Shown here: in pieces, positions 29,301 to 42,300 of the stretch | Layout of the letters: each line of letters begins with the position of its first letter | How positions within the stretch are numbered: position 1 is the first letter of the stretch | Assembly: GCA_022316685.1 (NCBI GenBank) | Contig: JAKJHU010000036.1 | Location: forward strand, 4,537,036-4,601,035 | Length of the DNA: 64,000 nucleotides | Reading direction: 5' to 3' | From: Progne subis subis | Taxonomy: Eukaryota > Chordata > Aves > Passeriformes > Hirundinidae | The notes under the pieces: model-generated | Database searches by the model: none | What the model was told of the DNA's origin: nothing | Seen by the model: the letters and a program-made list of their open reading frames with translations, nothing else | Made by a program: the position numbers and the translations under genes

Positions 29301-32300
29301 GAACACAGTAGGCATGATTACTTTCTCCAAGTAATTTTGATTAGAACTAACCATTTTTCAGGTGTCCCATTAAGAGTAAATCCCAGCCTGTGCACCCTGA
29401 CTGCCTGAGTACTGCAGTACAAGTTTAACAGCAAAACCTCATCTTGTCATTTAGGATTTAACCTTGCCACAACCACTTAGCACTTAAGGTAAGGAGAGAA
29501 AATTGTTTAAAATTAACCTCATTCAAAATACATAAAGTTATCTTTATAGTGATGCAAAGGAAACAAAAAGGAGTCAGTGCTGCAGATTTTTCCTGTTATT
29601 CACTGAAATTTTTTGTTTCCTGTTGCCACTTGGCCAGGTGGCAAAATGGCACTGCGATGAATTAGTCCCTTCATGGATTTATTAGGAAACTAATCAGGTG
29701 TTTGAAGTGTATTTTATTAGCACAACTTTAATGATTGACCCCTTAGCAATAAGAAAATAATACAAGTATTATTTTGTTACCAAGCTTGCTTTCACCTTTC
29801 AAGCACAAGGAAAGCATTCTTCAGAAAAAATTGCCTGCTTTGTGATAGGTTTTTCAGTGATTTTTCATGAACTCTGTCACACAAAGGGTGAAGCATTTTA
29901 ATTTGTTTCTAGTTCCTAATTCAAGTACTGCATATAGCAACATTGTCACTAGCAATCCATAGCAGCCTGCTGTAAAAAATGTACTCCTGTTCCACTTAAA
30001 TGATGTCCTGAGGCTGGGACCCAGCATGAGACTGCAATTATTTGGGACCTCTCTGTCTCCTCACTAGCTCCTCCTGGTGTGAGAGGTACCAGCTCTTCCC
30101 CTTTCTTTGTGTTTTCTGGTAATGGCAAAACCTCATTTTTATTTTTCTTAAAGGAAAAAAAGAATTAAATAAACAAAAACAAGACCATCCCCCCACTCCT
30201 TGATGTACCTGGGGAAGAAAAAGTTATTCTGCTGCTGCAGCCTGTTTCAAATAGGAACCCTAGGAAGGGAAGAGGTAATACGTGTCTTTCTCCTGAACAG
30301 CTTGGGCCAAGCCCTCAGGGAACACAACTGGAATGTAGGACATGATGGCCTGAGAGAACCTACATGAGGACCCTGCAGTTTATGCTTTCCATAGAAATAT
30401 GTTGTTGGTGGGAATACACTTGTTTACAGACTTCATAAAATCTTTTTCCTTCCCAAGATGATTTTTTACTACTAATAATTACGTAATGTATTTTAATTGT
30501 GTCCTAATGAGGTTTTGTGTCCAGCAGGTGCACAGTGGAAGAAAGGGCATAATTTCAAGTCTTTCCCTGTTGAAGACCCTGCCCCAATACTGCAAAGTCC
30601 CCTCTATGTCCCCAGCCCTGAAGGAGGAAGATGATCCTTAAAGAGTCTCCTTTTTTCCATCCTGTCTGCACATTTTTTGTTGGTATAGAGAAACTTAGGT
30701 TTGGAGCTTTTGTCCTAGCTCTTGTACACATCCAGTAATAGCTGAGTATTTCTTAGAAAACAGCAGAGGATGTAAGAGAACTTTTTGCAACAGCAAGTCT
30801 TTCCATTTCCGTTTGTGTTTTCTGAATCCTCAAACCACCAAGTAAGACAAGACTTTTGTAGCCAGAGGACAGAATGAGCCACAGAAGTTATTTTTGTCTT
30901 AAGTTGTAAGTAGAAGTGAAAACACTTTGCTTATCCTGCTAATATAAGACTTGAGTTTGTGTCAGCAGAGCAAGACTGAAGTTCACTGTACAGTACCATG
31001 GGAACCCATATGAAAACTACGAGAACTTCTTTCAAACACTGACATCCAGACCTTGTGTGAACCTGATTCCGAGCTCCCTTGCAATGGGAGGGCTGTGTTT
31101 GAACCTGTGAAGATTTACGTGTGCTGCCTTTGGCTTTCTGCCTGAGCTACTTGCTCTTTCAGTCTTTGAGTGAGAATGTGCATAAGCAGCTAAGAGATGA
31201 TGGCTGCACCCTCAAGGTTATGGGGGTCAGAGGGATATACTGCTGCCTGTAATGGGGGCTTGTGATAGAAAGTTTGGTAACAATTTCTCACCCAACTTAA
31301 TCCAGAACTGTCGATTCCACTTCTCCTGTTTGAGGTTGTGTCTTCTCAAAGGGAAGTAGAGATGACCCTACGTGGTTGAACCAAGGTCCCAGCTCAGCCA
31401 GCACACTCAGTGCTTGGCACTGAAGGTGTCTGGAAACTTGCAGAAAGCAGAATAGGACTCACCTGTTTTAATACCCTGTCAGGACTCAGAAAATTATGAC
31501 ATGAGATTGGTATTGAGTTACTTATATAAATTTAGATGTGTCAGAACACATTCAGATACATGCCCTCCGAAAATATCCTTTTGACCCTTCTGCCTTTGTG
31601 GCCCATTTTTAAGCTTCTCCCTGTAAGCAGAAGGCTCAGGAATATAAAATGTGTTTGTTGAGGGTTGTGTAGTGTTGGTTGTGGTTTTGTTTTTTTGGGG
31701 GTTTTTTGTGGTTTTTTTTTTTTTTTTTTTGGTTTTTTTTTGGTTTTTTTTGTTTGTTTGTTTGTTTGTTTGTTTTGTTTGTTTTGTTTTGTTTTGTTCT
31801 GGTTTTTTTTTTTGGTTGGTTGGTTGGTTGGTTGGTTGGTTGGTTGGGTTGGTTTTGTTTTGTTTTGTTTTTTCCCCTGGATTTGCTTTTTAGACTTAAT
31901 ATAAATTAGTAGTAATGTTCTGGTGTCTTCAGACAATAGCAAATCTAAAGTTTTAAGATAAAACCCCATGTTGCCTATGAACTGGCAACACCAAAAATTG
32001 TATAGAAATATTGTAATTTAATCTTATTTTAGATGTGATTTCTATGGATGTTCAATGTAATTCTTATGTCTATAATCATAATTTACTGCTTAGCAAGTTA
32101 TTATCCCAGTAATTCCTGGGCTTTAATATCTGTAATGAAATAATATTTGCTTTCTCTTTTCTGAGATGTTCATCAGCTCCAGAAAATGTGGCCAAAGTTT
32201 TCTCCATAGCACAGAAAAGCAGCTCAGTCAGTAGAGATTTTGTACATAAGTAACAGACTGTAGTTAGAATTTAAAATTATTGATTTTCAGGGTGAATTGT

Positions 32301-33635
32301 TATTTGAAGATTTATGCTTAGAGCCATACATTCAGTGTTTATATCTGATGCCAAGTTGCAGGAAAATACTCCTGACAATGTTTTCCTTGTGCCCTGTACT
32401 CACTGATTGAAATTTACAGCTGACCTCCCTGACAATAATTCTGTCAGAGGATCAGTCCTTCAGGCAAATTGCCAGCTCAGACATGAGAGTCAGAAATGGA
32501 AGAATGCAGAAAGCCTTTTTCTTTAAAACTGTAGAGATGTAAATTTTCCCTGACAAAGCTGGCATTGTAGGCTTCTTCTGCCGCTTTCTCCTTTGTCATT
32601 TTTCTTCCAGCTGAGGAGGGGAAAATGATACTTTTCTTCTTCCAGAGCACGTCCAATCATACTAAAATGCAGTTGCACTAAATGCCAAGGACTCATTACT
32701 GTTCTTGAAAATTTGCCTCTGTAAAGGAAATTTGTGGCCTCTAAGAAAGTTTCAGTTAGTTCTCAATTCCAGGTATCAAAATTACTTCAAAATGTTAAAA
32801 TAGAAGAGTTTCATTATGAATTAATCTACAGGAAAGATTATTTTCATTGTGGGGTTTTACTGGTCGGTCACAGCCCTTAAGAGCTTTATGGTTATCAAGC
32901 ACAATATACTGTAAAAAGTCCCAGTGATTCATTGGGACAGAGTTTTTCATTAAAAAATTGATATATGGGACAATTTCACAGGCATTATGTTGCTGAAGGT
33001 GCTTTTTTAAGCTGGAAAATGCATTCATCCATGTAACTATGTTCTGCCTTATGATTAACTTATAGCGTAATTAAACAATTTACTTCTCTATGCCAGTTCT
33101 GCACCCAGACTGTTGCTGTGTCCCGTAGAAAAACTACTATGTATCGAAGATCAAGAAAATGAATCCAAATTTAATGAATAATTAACACACAGATTTCATA
33201 GGTAAAGTGCCTTGGAAACACCAGGGATGAAAAGTACTATGGAGAAGTACTACTCTGACAGTTAGGGTGAATTTATGTTAAATGCAGACATGATCTCAGT
33301 TCAATTCCTGCTTCTTTTGGACTCTTCCCAAGTAGTTACAGGTAATTTATTTGGACTCAGGTCTTTGTGCCTGGTCCCTGTAATAGACCACTGCCCTCAT
33401 GAAGGTGTTTTTCACAGAAGCAGTCAGGAACTTGAAATAAGATCCCTTAGAAGGGCCAAAAAGCTAACAGAAAACTCGCCCAAGCAAGAAGCAGCAGATT
33501 ATGCATTCAAATTTATTTTTCTTTTTTGCCAAAAGAGAAGATATTACACATGCATACATATGTATATGGAACTAAGAATTTATTCTTCTGCAGGTGATTA
33601 TTTTAAAAGTCTAACCAAAATACACTAAACATTTT
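26399..33635. other. Gene-free stretch downstream of the provirus
   Basis: About 7.2 kb of AT-rich sequence. Recognisable content is the G/T tract at 31672-31873, a nested hairpin at 27788-27843 and an X-box-like GTTACCATGGTGAT at 26933-26946. Confidence 0.55.
31672..31873. repeat. G/T-only low-complexity tract
   Basis: 202 bp with no A and a single C (31799). Blocks of T with G, then (TTTG)n, (TTTTG)n, (GGTT)n at about 31813-31847 and (TTTTG)n. Confidence 0.95.
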
Positions 33636-34107
33636 TTAGTCCAGTTGCAGGAATACCAACATTCATTGTCCACATTGATTGAAAAAGTTAAAAATAATGC
33701 TTCCTTAACACACTTACATAAGAAAAGCTTACAAATATGTATCTTTTTCCTTGGGTATCCTGCTTATCCTTCCAATGCAGCTTGGCTGATGCAGGCTGAC
33801 AGCTTCCTGCCTCCTGTAGCAGAGGGGCAGAACGTGTTGTGACAAAGCGCCAGCATCCTGCTGTCCTCAGCAGGACAGTGATAGTCACGGTGGGGCTTTC
33901 TTCTCCTCAGTGGTTTGCTTCTCCTGAGCTGCCAACTGCAGCCTGGCAGCGGCCCCCAGCCGCACCCAAATGGCTACGGTTTGTCAGGCAGTGGCTGGGG
34001 GACAGAGGCTGCGTGTGTGTCTCTTCCTCCCCAGCAAGGCCATCACCAGGGCTGAAGCTGGAGCTGGGGAGGCAGCAGTCCCTGGCCCCAGCAACACTGC
34101 TCAGGTT
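33636..34107 (+). repeat. Unclassified interspersed repeat X, copy 1
   Basis: It shares an extended match with the reverse complement of 54105-54590, starting with CAGGAATACCAACA-type sequence, then a TGACAGCTTCCTGCC block, a CAGCATCCTGC block and a GGCTGAAGCTGGAGC block in the same order. Not CR1 by its sequence. No target duplication found. Divergence between the copies is high, so the family is old. Confidence 0.65.
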
Positions 34108-36061
34108 CTCTTTCTTTCTCTCTATTTTACGTTATTCTCTAGTTAGCTTTTCACTAGTAGACTTGGAACTGAGCCACAGATTTGTGATTAATACAGGTTT
34201 TGCTGATCTAAGCTCATACTTCTGGCCAGTCTCTTGTTTGGCAGCAGCAATGTTTATTTCATTGTCTGATTTAAATACTGTCAAGACTTGTTTGAAAAGC
34301 ACAAGCACTGCTTAGGTAGTTCAAAATATATAACAAGAGATATCCATAACATAAAAACTAAAGATGATGTTTCTAGCATGAACAGTTCAGTTCCTGTCAC
34401 CTCAAAATAAAAGTTGCGTATGGGTAGTGATTATATCCTTCCTCTAGGAAAAACTTCAGTGGAATCCAAAACTCATCGGAAGCTTTCATTTGACAATTGG
34501 GTACATTATAGGGAGTCAGGCTGGACAGGAGGCCACTGAAATAGCTGTAGAGCCTCAAAGCCTCACCTTTGCATGCAGCAAGTCACACAAGGGAACGGCC
34601 CTGGTTATCTTGGAGTTTTGCTGTCACAGTGCAGGAAGGTGGGACACCAAGACGCTGCTAAGAACACTGCCGGATGAGAAGCACTGGCCAGTGTTACTCT
34701 TGATGGTCCAACTCCAGGGACACTATCAGATGGTCCTGCCAACAAGTGTTACCACCTGAGCTTACCCTTCTATTTATTTTCTACAGTGGGATTGACACAT
34801 CACTTTATACCATGTTAACATTTAAAATTATCTCCTTGCTTGCTCCTTCTAGCCTAAGAAAAAAAGCCTTAGTTCCATATATAGGGTGTGTTTTCTTCTA
34901 TCCCCAAGATTTTCAGTGTAACCGTATGTATCTTACATTGCCTCTTCTGGAAACTTCACTGACTGGGAAACTGCATTCTGAGGAGAGGTGCTTAATTAGC
35001 TGCTCACAAATAATGAAAATCCAGTAATTTAAAGGTTGGTCTGCCTCATGGCAGAGAAAGACCTAGCTAGATCTCCTTCATATATTCCATATTGCATGTG
35101 GGGCACTCATCCAGGATGCAGAAGACTTGGTTCTACTTTCTCAAGGAAAAGGATTTCCATTTCATCTCTTCTCCTTGGAGAAGGTCTCACTGCTGGACTG
35201 TTAGTGGATTAGAAAAAGAATTCAGTTTTCTGCCCTACGAGTTCTGTCGCTGACATAAGTACTCAAATCCTTGTACCTCCAAGTGTGGCATAGCTGTGTA
35301 TCCTACCTGGCTTTCACAGCTCCCTCTATGTGGGAGAAGGCCAAGCGCTGACTTCTGCACTTGGGTGGATAATATGTTTATAGAACATTCATCATGAAAT
35401 TAATAGAGAGACCTATAGACACATAAAGAGGCCTTTATTTTTAGTATGCTTATTTGAAATATGTAATAAACATCAGAAATCACAAACCTGAATCAATGGA
35501 AATCAGTCATAGGGATATATATATATGGTGTGTAAATGTTTCTTGAGCTACATGATACTACGTTCATAAAGTGCATGTACTTTGGTGCAGTCTTCAATCA
35601 ACAGTTTTATGTGACCAAATAAAAAAGGTTTAAGCTGAAAAAAGATAATTTAATTTATTGATTTTTCTTCATTGTTAATCTTACTAGAGCAGATTAATCA
35701 CTTTGGTAACTGGTAGACTGTTCTGAGTCCTGGAATTCTGCAGTTTGTGTGGAAAAAATTACACTGGTGGATAAAAAAAAAAAAGAGTGAAACCTGAACA
35801 ATCAAATGAGATTTAATAACTAAAACTTGCTCATTTTCCTGTGAAAATAGTTCTATTGACTTTTGCAAGACTACTATGAAGTGAAACTAGTAATTATAGC
35901 TGTCAATTTCTAAAGGATTAATCTCTTCCTCCAACAGAGAACTTTCTCCTTTCTCCTCTTGTGTTATACAGTTAAATAACATCCATTTCTAATGGATTGT
36001 TTTTTCTGCAAAGGTTTATTGCTGACTTACTTGTACACTTAGAAGAGTATTCTAATAATAA
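34108..36061. other. No gene seen
   Basis: Short chance frames only (89 and 93 codons near 34490-35027); no domain or repeat recognised. Confidence 0.5.
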
Positions 36062-36274
36062 GGGAAGGTTTAGGTGAGATATTAGGAAGAAACTCTTTAC
36101 TGGGAGAAGGATGAGGCCCTAGAAAAGGTTGCCCAGAGAAGTTGTGAATGAAAGCATTCAAGACCATGTTGGATGGGGCTTTGAGCAACCTGGTCTAGTG
36201 GATGGTGTCCCTGCCTATGGTAGGGGGGTTGGGACTAGACAGTCTGTAAGGCCCCTTCCCACCCAAAGCATTCC
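36062..36274 (+). mobile_element. CR1 LINE 3' fragment, interrupted by a solo LTR
   Basis: The 3' end of CR1 in sense orientation: GGTTGCCCAGAGAAG, GGGGCTTTGAGCAACCTGGT and GGCCCCTTCCCACCCAAAGC. Its ATTC-type tail is split by the LTR at 36275-36874 and resumes at 36875. Confidence 0.9.
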
Positions 36275-36874
36275 TGTTGGACTTGGTTTTTGTCCCCTTC
36301 AGCTGTTGTTGTGGACTCCAGGACGGCATAGATATATGTAGATGAGAGATCTCTGTAGTTAGGTTTTAGAAGATTGGGTTTATTGTAAGGGATGTGAGGC
36401 CTTGCTATGAGCTGCCAGGCTGCAGCTCAGTGCATGGCCTAGGAGGTGGGGGAAGGGAGAGGTAGGGAATGGAGGGGAGCAAGGACAAGGGCAGGAGGGA
36501 GAGGCAAGCAACAGAGCAAGAGCAAGAGCAAGCAAGAGCAAGAGCGCGAGCCACCCCTGCAGACCCCTGATAAGGGGTCTTGAGGTGGGCAGGAACAGGA
36601 TCTGTGCCAATGAGGTTACAGATACCTGACACTTCAGGGGAGGGGTACAGGTGTGGGATGAACCATTGGGGGGTTAAACAGAACATTCCATTTGACCTGG
36701 GTCTGGCTGCAGGTACTTTTCAGTTGGTCACACAAGTGTTTTCCCATACATCCAGTATCCAATACATCTCAAACATCAAAACTTACTTTCAATTCTATCT
36801 CACTAACAGGTCTCACATTCTCAGAATATAGGCAATCATATTTATAGGGTTTTTTGGCTTCATCCTCCCCAACA
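36275..36874 (-). mobile_element. Solo LTR, different family (600 bp), inserted in CR1
   Basis: It runs from TGTTGG to CCAACA with exact 6-bp duplication CATTCC at 36269-36274 and 36875-36880. TTTATT at 36379-36384 is AATAAA on the minus strand. It contains a small GAGCAA-type repeat at about 36516-36548. The target is the 3' tail of the CR1 at 36062-36274, so this insertion is younger than that CR1. Confidence 0.85.
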
Positions 36875-36880
36875 CATTCC

Positions 36881-37248
36881 GTTTTGTTCTGTTCACAGTG
36901 CTGATGCTCTGGGCTTAAACACTGATGGTCTGTCCTAGCTTCTTAAGATAGCACCATGACAGATGTCTGAGCTCTGTAAGACTGTCCCCTTGTAAATGCT
37001 ATTTCTGTCCCTTGTTGCTTACAGCTATTCCATAACTATATCTTTTGTGATTTTGAACTTCTGTTGTTAAAGAAAGGAGAAAAAAATGAACCAGACAACT
37101 ACAAACCCTGATGTCTGGATTCAACAGTGTGTCACACTTTAGCAGTAATTCTGATCAAAACAATAATTGAAAAGTTGGAGATGAAAAGCGGTAAAATCTA
37201 AAATGATGTAGACTAGGCCACACTGGCAGAAGTAGGGGCTGTGTTGGG
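36881..37248. other. Spacer between two solo LTRs
   Basis: The first bases are the resumed CR1 tail; the remainder is not recognised. Confidence 0.5.
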
Positions 37249-37254
37249 GCCCCT

Positions 37255-37900
37255 TGTTGTGGGCTTTCCCCGACATTCAGGTGGTTTTAGAGTATTTTTG
37301 CCCTCTGCAAAGCTCTGTGCCAACTGGAAGAAAGAGACAGAGCCTTCAGGTTCTGATTTTTCAAGGTTCCATGCTTCATTTATTGTTTCTTATCTTACAA
37401 TTTTCTCAGTGCCCAACAAAGATTTTTGCAGCTGCCTGGACATCTGATGACTCCTCCCGGGCTGGGCAGTCGTTATCTTTTATACTAATTGCTACGTATT
37501 CTTTATTTATCATTACTTGCCAATACCTATCACTTATACTAAACAGGTCATCCCTACTTTGACCCAATCTCTTTGAACTACTTTGTGCCACCGTCACTGC
37601 TGAAAATGGAGTGAGGAAAGAAGAAAGAAGAAGCAGGAGACAACGCCCCAAATTCTCCATCTTGCCCCCATTCACTTCAACGCTAGAAACCTAGATTTAC
37701 GGTTTTTTCACCTTATGATAAGCTAAACTACTATTTTTCACACTCTTGTGGCCTGTAATTCATCTCTCAGTGTTGGAAGCCTCTCCCATGGACTGAGATC
37801 AAAGCCAGTGTCCCTCTGAGCTCTGGGCTGGGGTCCCAGACCCCCCTGTCCAGGTCTCTGACCCTCCAGGGCAGCCAAAGGAATGCCCTGGACTCCAACA
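37255..37900 (-). mobile_element. Solo LTR, class II-like family A, second copy (646 bp)
   Basis: Same length and orientation as 12602-13247 and similar throughout by eye. Exact 6-bp target duplication GCCCCT at 37249-37254 and 37901-37906. The TATA and AATAAA motifs are conserved on the minus strand. It appears to be inserted in older LTR-like sequence that continues at 37907-38260. Confidence 0.9.
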
Positions 37901-37906
37901 GCCCCT

Positions 37907-38260
37907 GAGGAGAGACTGGAACTTCTGGGCACGACTAAACCTGCAGCCAAGGTGCTGTGAGGAAAACATATTTAAGAAAGGGCAAAAAGTGCCTGAGGGA
38001 AAGGAAGAGGGAAGATGAGGTCAGAGGAAGAGGTGCTCCATGGCAGAGCAGTTATCCAGGCTGCAATCCCTTGCCAAAGCAGGTGGATATGGCCTAAAGC
38101 AGCTGCAACCCATTCAAAGCCCACACTGGAGCAGAAAAAAAAGTGACAAGGAAGGGGTAGGTAAGAGATGGTCTTAGGGTCTGACTCCAGACATCATTCC
38201 CCATCCTTCTGTGTGGCTCAGGGTGAAGGAAAGGTGGAAAATTTAGAGGGAAGGAGGTAA
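37907..38260 (+). mobile_element. Degraded fragment of an avian LTR-type repeat
   Basis: The ACATATTTAAGAAAGGG segment at about 37967 and following purine-rich sequence resemble the 5' part of the repeat seen at 3972-5054. It directly abuts the solo LTR at 37255-37900, which may have landed in it. Assignment by eye only. Confidence 0.35.
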
Positions 38261-38600
38261 ATGTAGATGTGGTGTCAGCCTAGCAATGGTGGGGAGAGGT
38301 GTAGGGGAAGGGCAAAAGGTGTTCTAATGTCCTTACTTTCTCCCCTGTCCTGCTGACTGGAGGGGAAACAGGAGGTTGAGAAGCTTGGTGGAGGTTTGTC
38401 TTAGCCAAGGCTTATCCACCACATGGATTAATCTCATACCTTCTCTAATAATACTTTTTTACCTTTAGTAGCTGGAGTCAAACTTGATGTCCTGCAAAAG
38501 CTCTGTTAGTCTTATCTATCACTCAGTTTTTCATGACTGCTTATGGAAATCCAGTTTGAATTCTGAGCAGTGAGGGAAGAGGCTACTGAGACTTTTTTTC
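38261..38600. other. No gene seen
   Basis: Sequence between the degraded LTR fragment and CR1; not recognised. Confidence 0.5.
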
Positions 38601-39370
38601 ACAGAATCATAGGATGGCTGAGGTTGGAAGGGACCTCTGGAGTCCATCTGGTCCAACATCTCCTCTCAAGCAGCTTCCCCTAGCCCAGCACTTTATGCAG
38701 ACAAATTTTGTAAAACTCCAAGTATAAGGAGAAGCCATAACCTCATTGGGCAACCTGCTTGGTCACCCGCAGGAGAATTTTTTCCTTATGTCCAGACAGT
38801 ACGTCCTCTTGCCTCTGGTCCTGTCTCCATAGAAAAGGGCCTGGCTCATCTTCTGTACACCCTCCCTTCAGGCATTCATATTCATTGATGAGATTCCCTG
38901 CTGAGGCTCCTCTTCTCCAAGCTGAACATGCACAGCTCTGCTTTTCCTCACAGAGGAGATGCTCCAGTCCCTTCACCATCTTTACAACCCTTGGCCAGAC
39001 TTTCCATTATATCTCTCTTGTGAAGGGCAGCCCAAAATTGGACACAGTATCTCAGGTGTTGCACCACCTGTGCTGAGTGGAGTGGAAGGATTGCCTCCAA
39101 GGACCTGCTGGTAGCACTCCTCCTAACGCCTCTCAGATACCACCAGCCTTCTTTGCCACAAGGGTCCTTGCTGGCTTGTGTTCAATAAGGTGTCCACCAT
39201 GCCCTCCAGAGCCTTTCCACAGGGTGGTTTTCCAGCATACACTGGTACCTGGGATTGTTTCTTCCCAGCTGGAAGGTTTTTTATCTCCCTTCGTTCTTTA
39301 TGTGGTGAGCTCCGTCAGCCCATTTCTCCTCCCTGCTTAGGTCCTTGTGGATGGCAGCACAAACCTTTGG
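38601..39370 (-). mobile_element. CR1 LINE, 5'-truncated, minus strand
   Basis: It starts on the plus strand with CAGAATCATAGGATGG, the complement of the CR1 3' tail, and continues through the reverse-transcriptase C-terminal region to about 39370. Several stops and indels break the frame. At about 770 bp it is the longest CR1 piece in the window. Confidence 0.9.
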
Positions 39371-42300
39371 CACTTCTTTTATGGAAAGAAAGAGGATCAA
39401 AGCTGTTGGAGCATTCAAAGTCGGCAGTTTTCACTGAAGAGGGAACTCTCCACTAGCCACAGATTGTATGAATCCCATTTGAAGTTCAGTTAGGTAAAGT
39501 TTAGAAAGTTTTTTAGGAATTTGTTTTGCCTTTGAAATAATAGAGTAGTTTTTGTTCATGCTGGTTATCAAAAGAATAAAATGTTCATCTGGCAAAGGCA
39601 AAAATTGTTCATCTATATCACAATTTACCCAATTGAGTCAGGGAGTTTATATGAGAAACTCAAGTCTTAACTTTACAAAAATGCAGCCAGGAAAATGTAG
39701 ACCTGAGAACCACACTCGATGTGAGTTGCATACTAACTATGATGAAACATAAGTCACCTTGTCTTCTAGAATAAGCTGGCAACTTTAGTTAAAGACAAAT
39801 AAAACCAATATATTTGTGTTTGATTTTGTAAGAATTGTTTGCATATGGCAAATTGCAAAGGGAATATTGACATGGCAACAAATTAATTTGTTGACACCAG
39901 CTTGGTGAAGACAATTTCCATAACTAGTCATTTAATTCTTAAATTAACACATTTGCTAGACAAATTAAAATGAAAATCTATGCAAAATAAAGTGGGTTTT
40001 AAGAGTTTTCTATCATTAGTGCTTCTGGACATCATGAATTCTTTCTGCTAGAACATGTTAAGGTAAAACAGGGAACCACATCTAAACACTGAGCAGTAAA
40101 TTAGGTTCTTGATTCCTACATTGTTTGCAATAACTTCATTCTGCACCATCAGTGACAAATCTGTCTGGTGTAATCGATGTTCCGTGAGCCCTGTCTAACC
40201 CCATCCTACCTGGAGCATAGCAGAGGAAGAGTCTCTTCCTAATCTGAAGGAGCATCCTAGGTCTTGTAAGTAAATCTGCATAGCCAAAGCAGCTACAGGG
40301 TGGCGACAAATTGGATGTGGAGGCAGCTCTGAGAGGCTGAACAGTGTAGAAGTGACTTGATCCAATCAAGCTCCTTTAGGTAATTGAATGTTGTCTTAAA
40401 GGGGTGAAACGCTTGCAGGATGGACAAGGACTGTGTAGTGGATAACTCCACTGACAAAGGTAAATTAGAGTCCTACATAATCGTGGTTTGTGCTGATTTT
40501 ATTTTCAGAGGCAATCTTGAGGTGGTTTAGCTGAGCCCTTTCTTTGATGTCACCAGGATGCTTGCAAATACCAGTTATTTCAGTTTTAACATCTGTAAAC
40601 TGGAGTTTCATGTAGTGAGTTAGAAATATGTAGAAGAAACATGAAAACCTACAGTGGTGAAAGTACTATCATAGATCTATACATTAGGAGTGATATTTCT
40701 GGACTTACAAGACAAATTCAGAAATTATCTGCTGGAGTTTAAGTGGGGGAATTTATATCTTCATAATATCTCTTAGGCTAGGTATATTACAAACTTGTTT
40801 TATACCATTTTATAAATTGGATCACTGCACTAGTGTTTTAGAAATTACTTGTTCAGAATCTAGCAGAATGGTGTGAGACAATCAAAGCAGAATAGCATTA
40901 ATTTAAAGAATGGTCCTTGAGTCTTTTGTATTCTCCTTTAGCATGGGAACATATACACCAGCAGAGACAACTTTGTTACTACGTGTAGTGGGCCAAATTA
41001 AAAAGGTCAGGTTTAAAGGTTGCAGTGTAAATGAATCAGATTCTGTAGGAGTAGAGAAGAAAGAAAAGCAGCTCAGTCTCCCTTGTATCCATTTACATTC
41101 ACCTCTCTTTTAAGCTTGGTGAAGCTGGGTTTTAATGAACCATGCACTCTGGTTTTAAAACACTAATGTAAACTCTTCCAGGTTTGATTAGCAGAGCCAG
41201 CTATTAATTTTTAAATGGGATGTTCTGTGTGAGGAAGATTTCTGCCAAAATGTATCTTAAAGTCCTATTTAAGATGGAAATCTAAACAAGGTGCCAAAGG
41301 AAAAAAAATGAAATAGAATTGTCAGCTAAATTTTATTAGACAGGATTATATAGTGAAGACTGTAATATTACATTACAGTGGAGTTCTACTCTAAGAATTA
41401 CTAATAAAACACTAAAACATTTATTAGGCTCAATTATGCATATCTGAAATAATTTTGTGGAGCTCTTCATTTAGCCATAGTTTTTAAATGAGTAAGATCG
41501 AACAGATGCATTAACTCCCTTATCCACTTCCCAAGCCTTTATTCCACCATTAGGTTTGCTAAACTGAAGTCTTCTGAACTTACTCTACAAGCCTCCACTC
41601 AGAGGATGGGTTCAGGATTAGACATGGGCACCTCTCAGTCTGCACAAGGGCTTAGACAGCAACAGCAGTGCCAGCATGACACCCATGGGTTGTCCCCGTG
41701 TTTTGTTTTGTGCACTGTTGGTTTGTCACAGGCTGTTTGCTCTGAGTCACTGTAGAGTTTAAGAAATGGGATGGCTGTTTAAAATTTATTTGAAATTTAA
41801 TGGCCACCGTGACAGGGATTAACCTAAAGCAACTGGTGTATTCTTGAGTATACAGAGGATCACATTTAGGAAGGGATTCAGTGTTTTGACAGAAGATGAA
41901 TTTTTCCCCACACCTAGACAATCACATCTTGCAGTTTAAGTCACAAGTTTGTCCTTGTTTTAATTATGATAAAGAATTTTCTTGTTGGTTCTTTTACAAA
42001 GCTCACTATGTCCGATTCAGTTTAAAAATTCCTTAACAGTTTATAATTTGTAGCCATCTGTCAGGAGCCTGATAATGCATAATGACTATTTTCTGTTCTC
42101 AGGCATTAATACATTATTCTGAAGCTTCTTTCTCGTAAGCCATATAAGTCATTATAATTTACCCTACATCCATTATGCTTTAATTAGCATATCATCTGTG
42201 CAGATTATGGTTCAGTATTAAAAAACAAAAGGGAGATTCACAATGTTTGTCAGAAGCAAGTGCCCTTTTTGCATCTTCACCTGCTGTTTATGTTTGCTCC

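Noticed and set aside
31541..31969. 142-codon minus-strand lysine/threonine-rich frame
   Set aside because: Product of the G/T low-complexity tract.
33839..34315. 158-codon frame with similarity to a minus-strand frame at 54042-54380
   Set aside because: The similarity is due to the shared interspersed repeat; neither frame has a domain or consistent ends.
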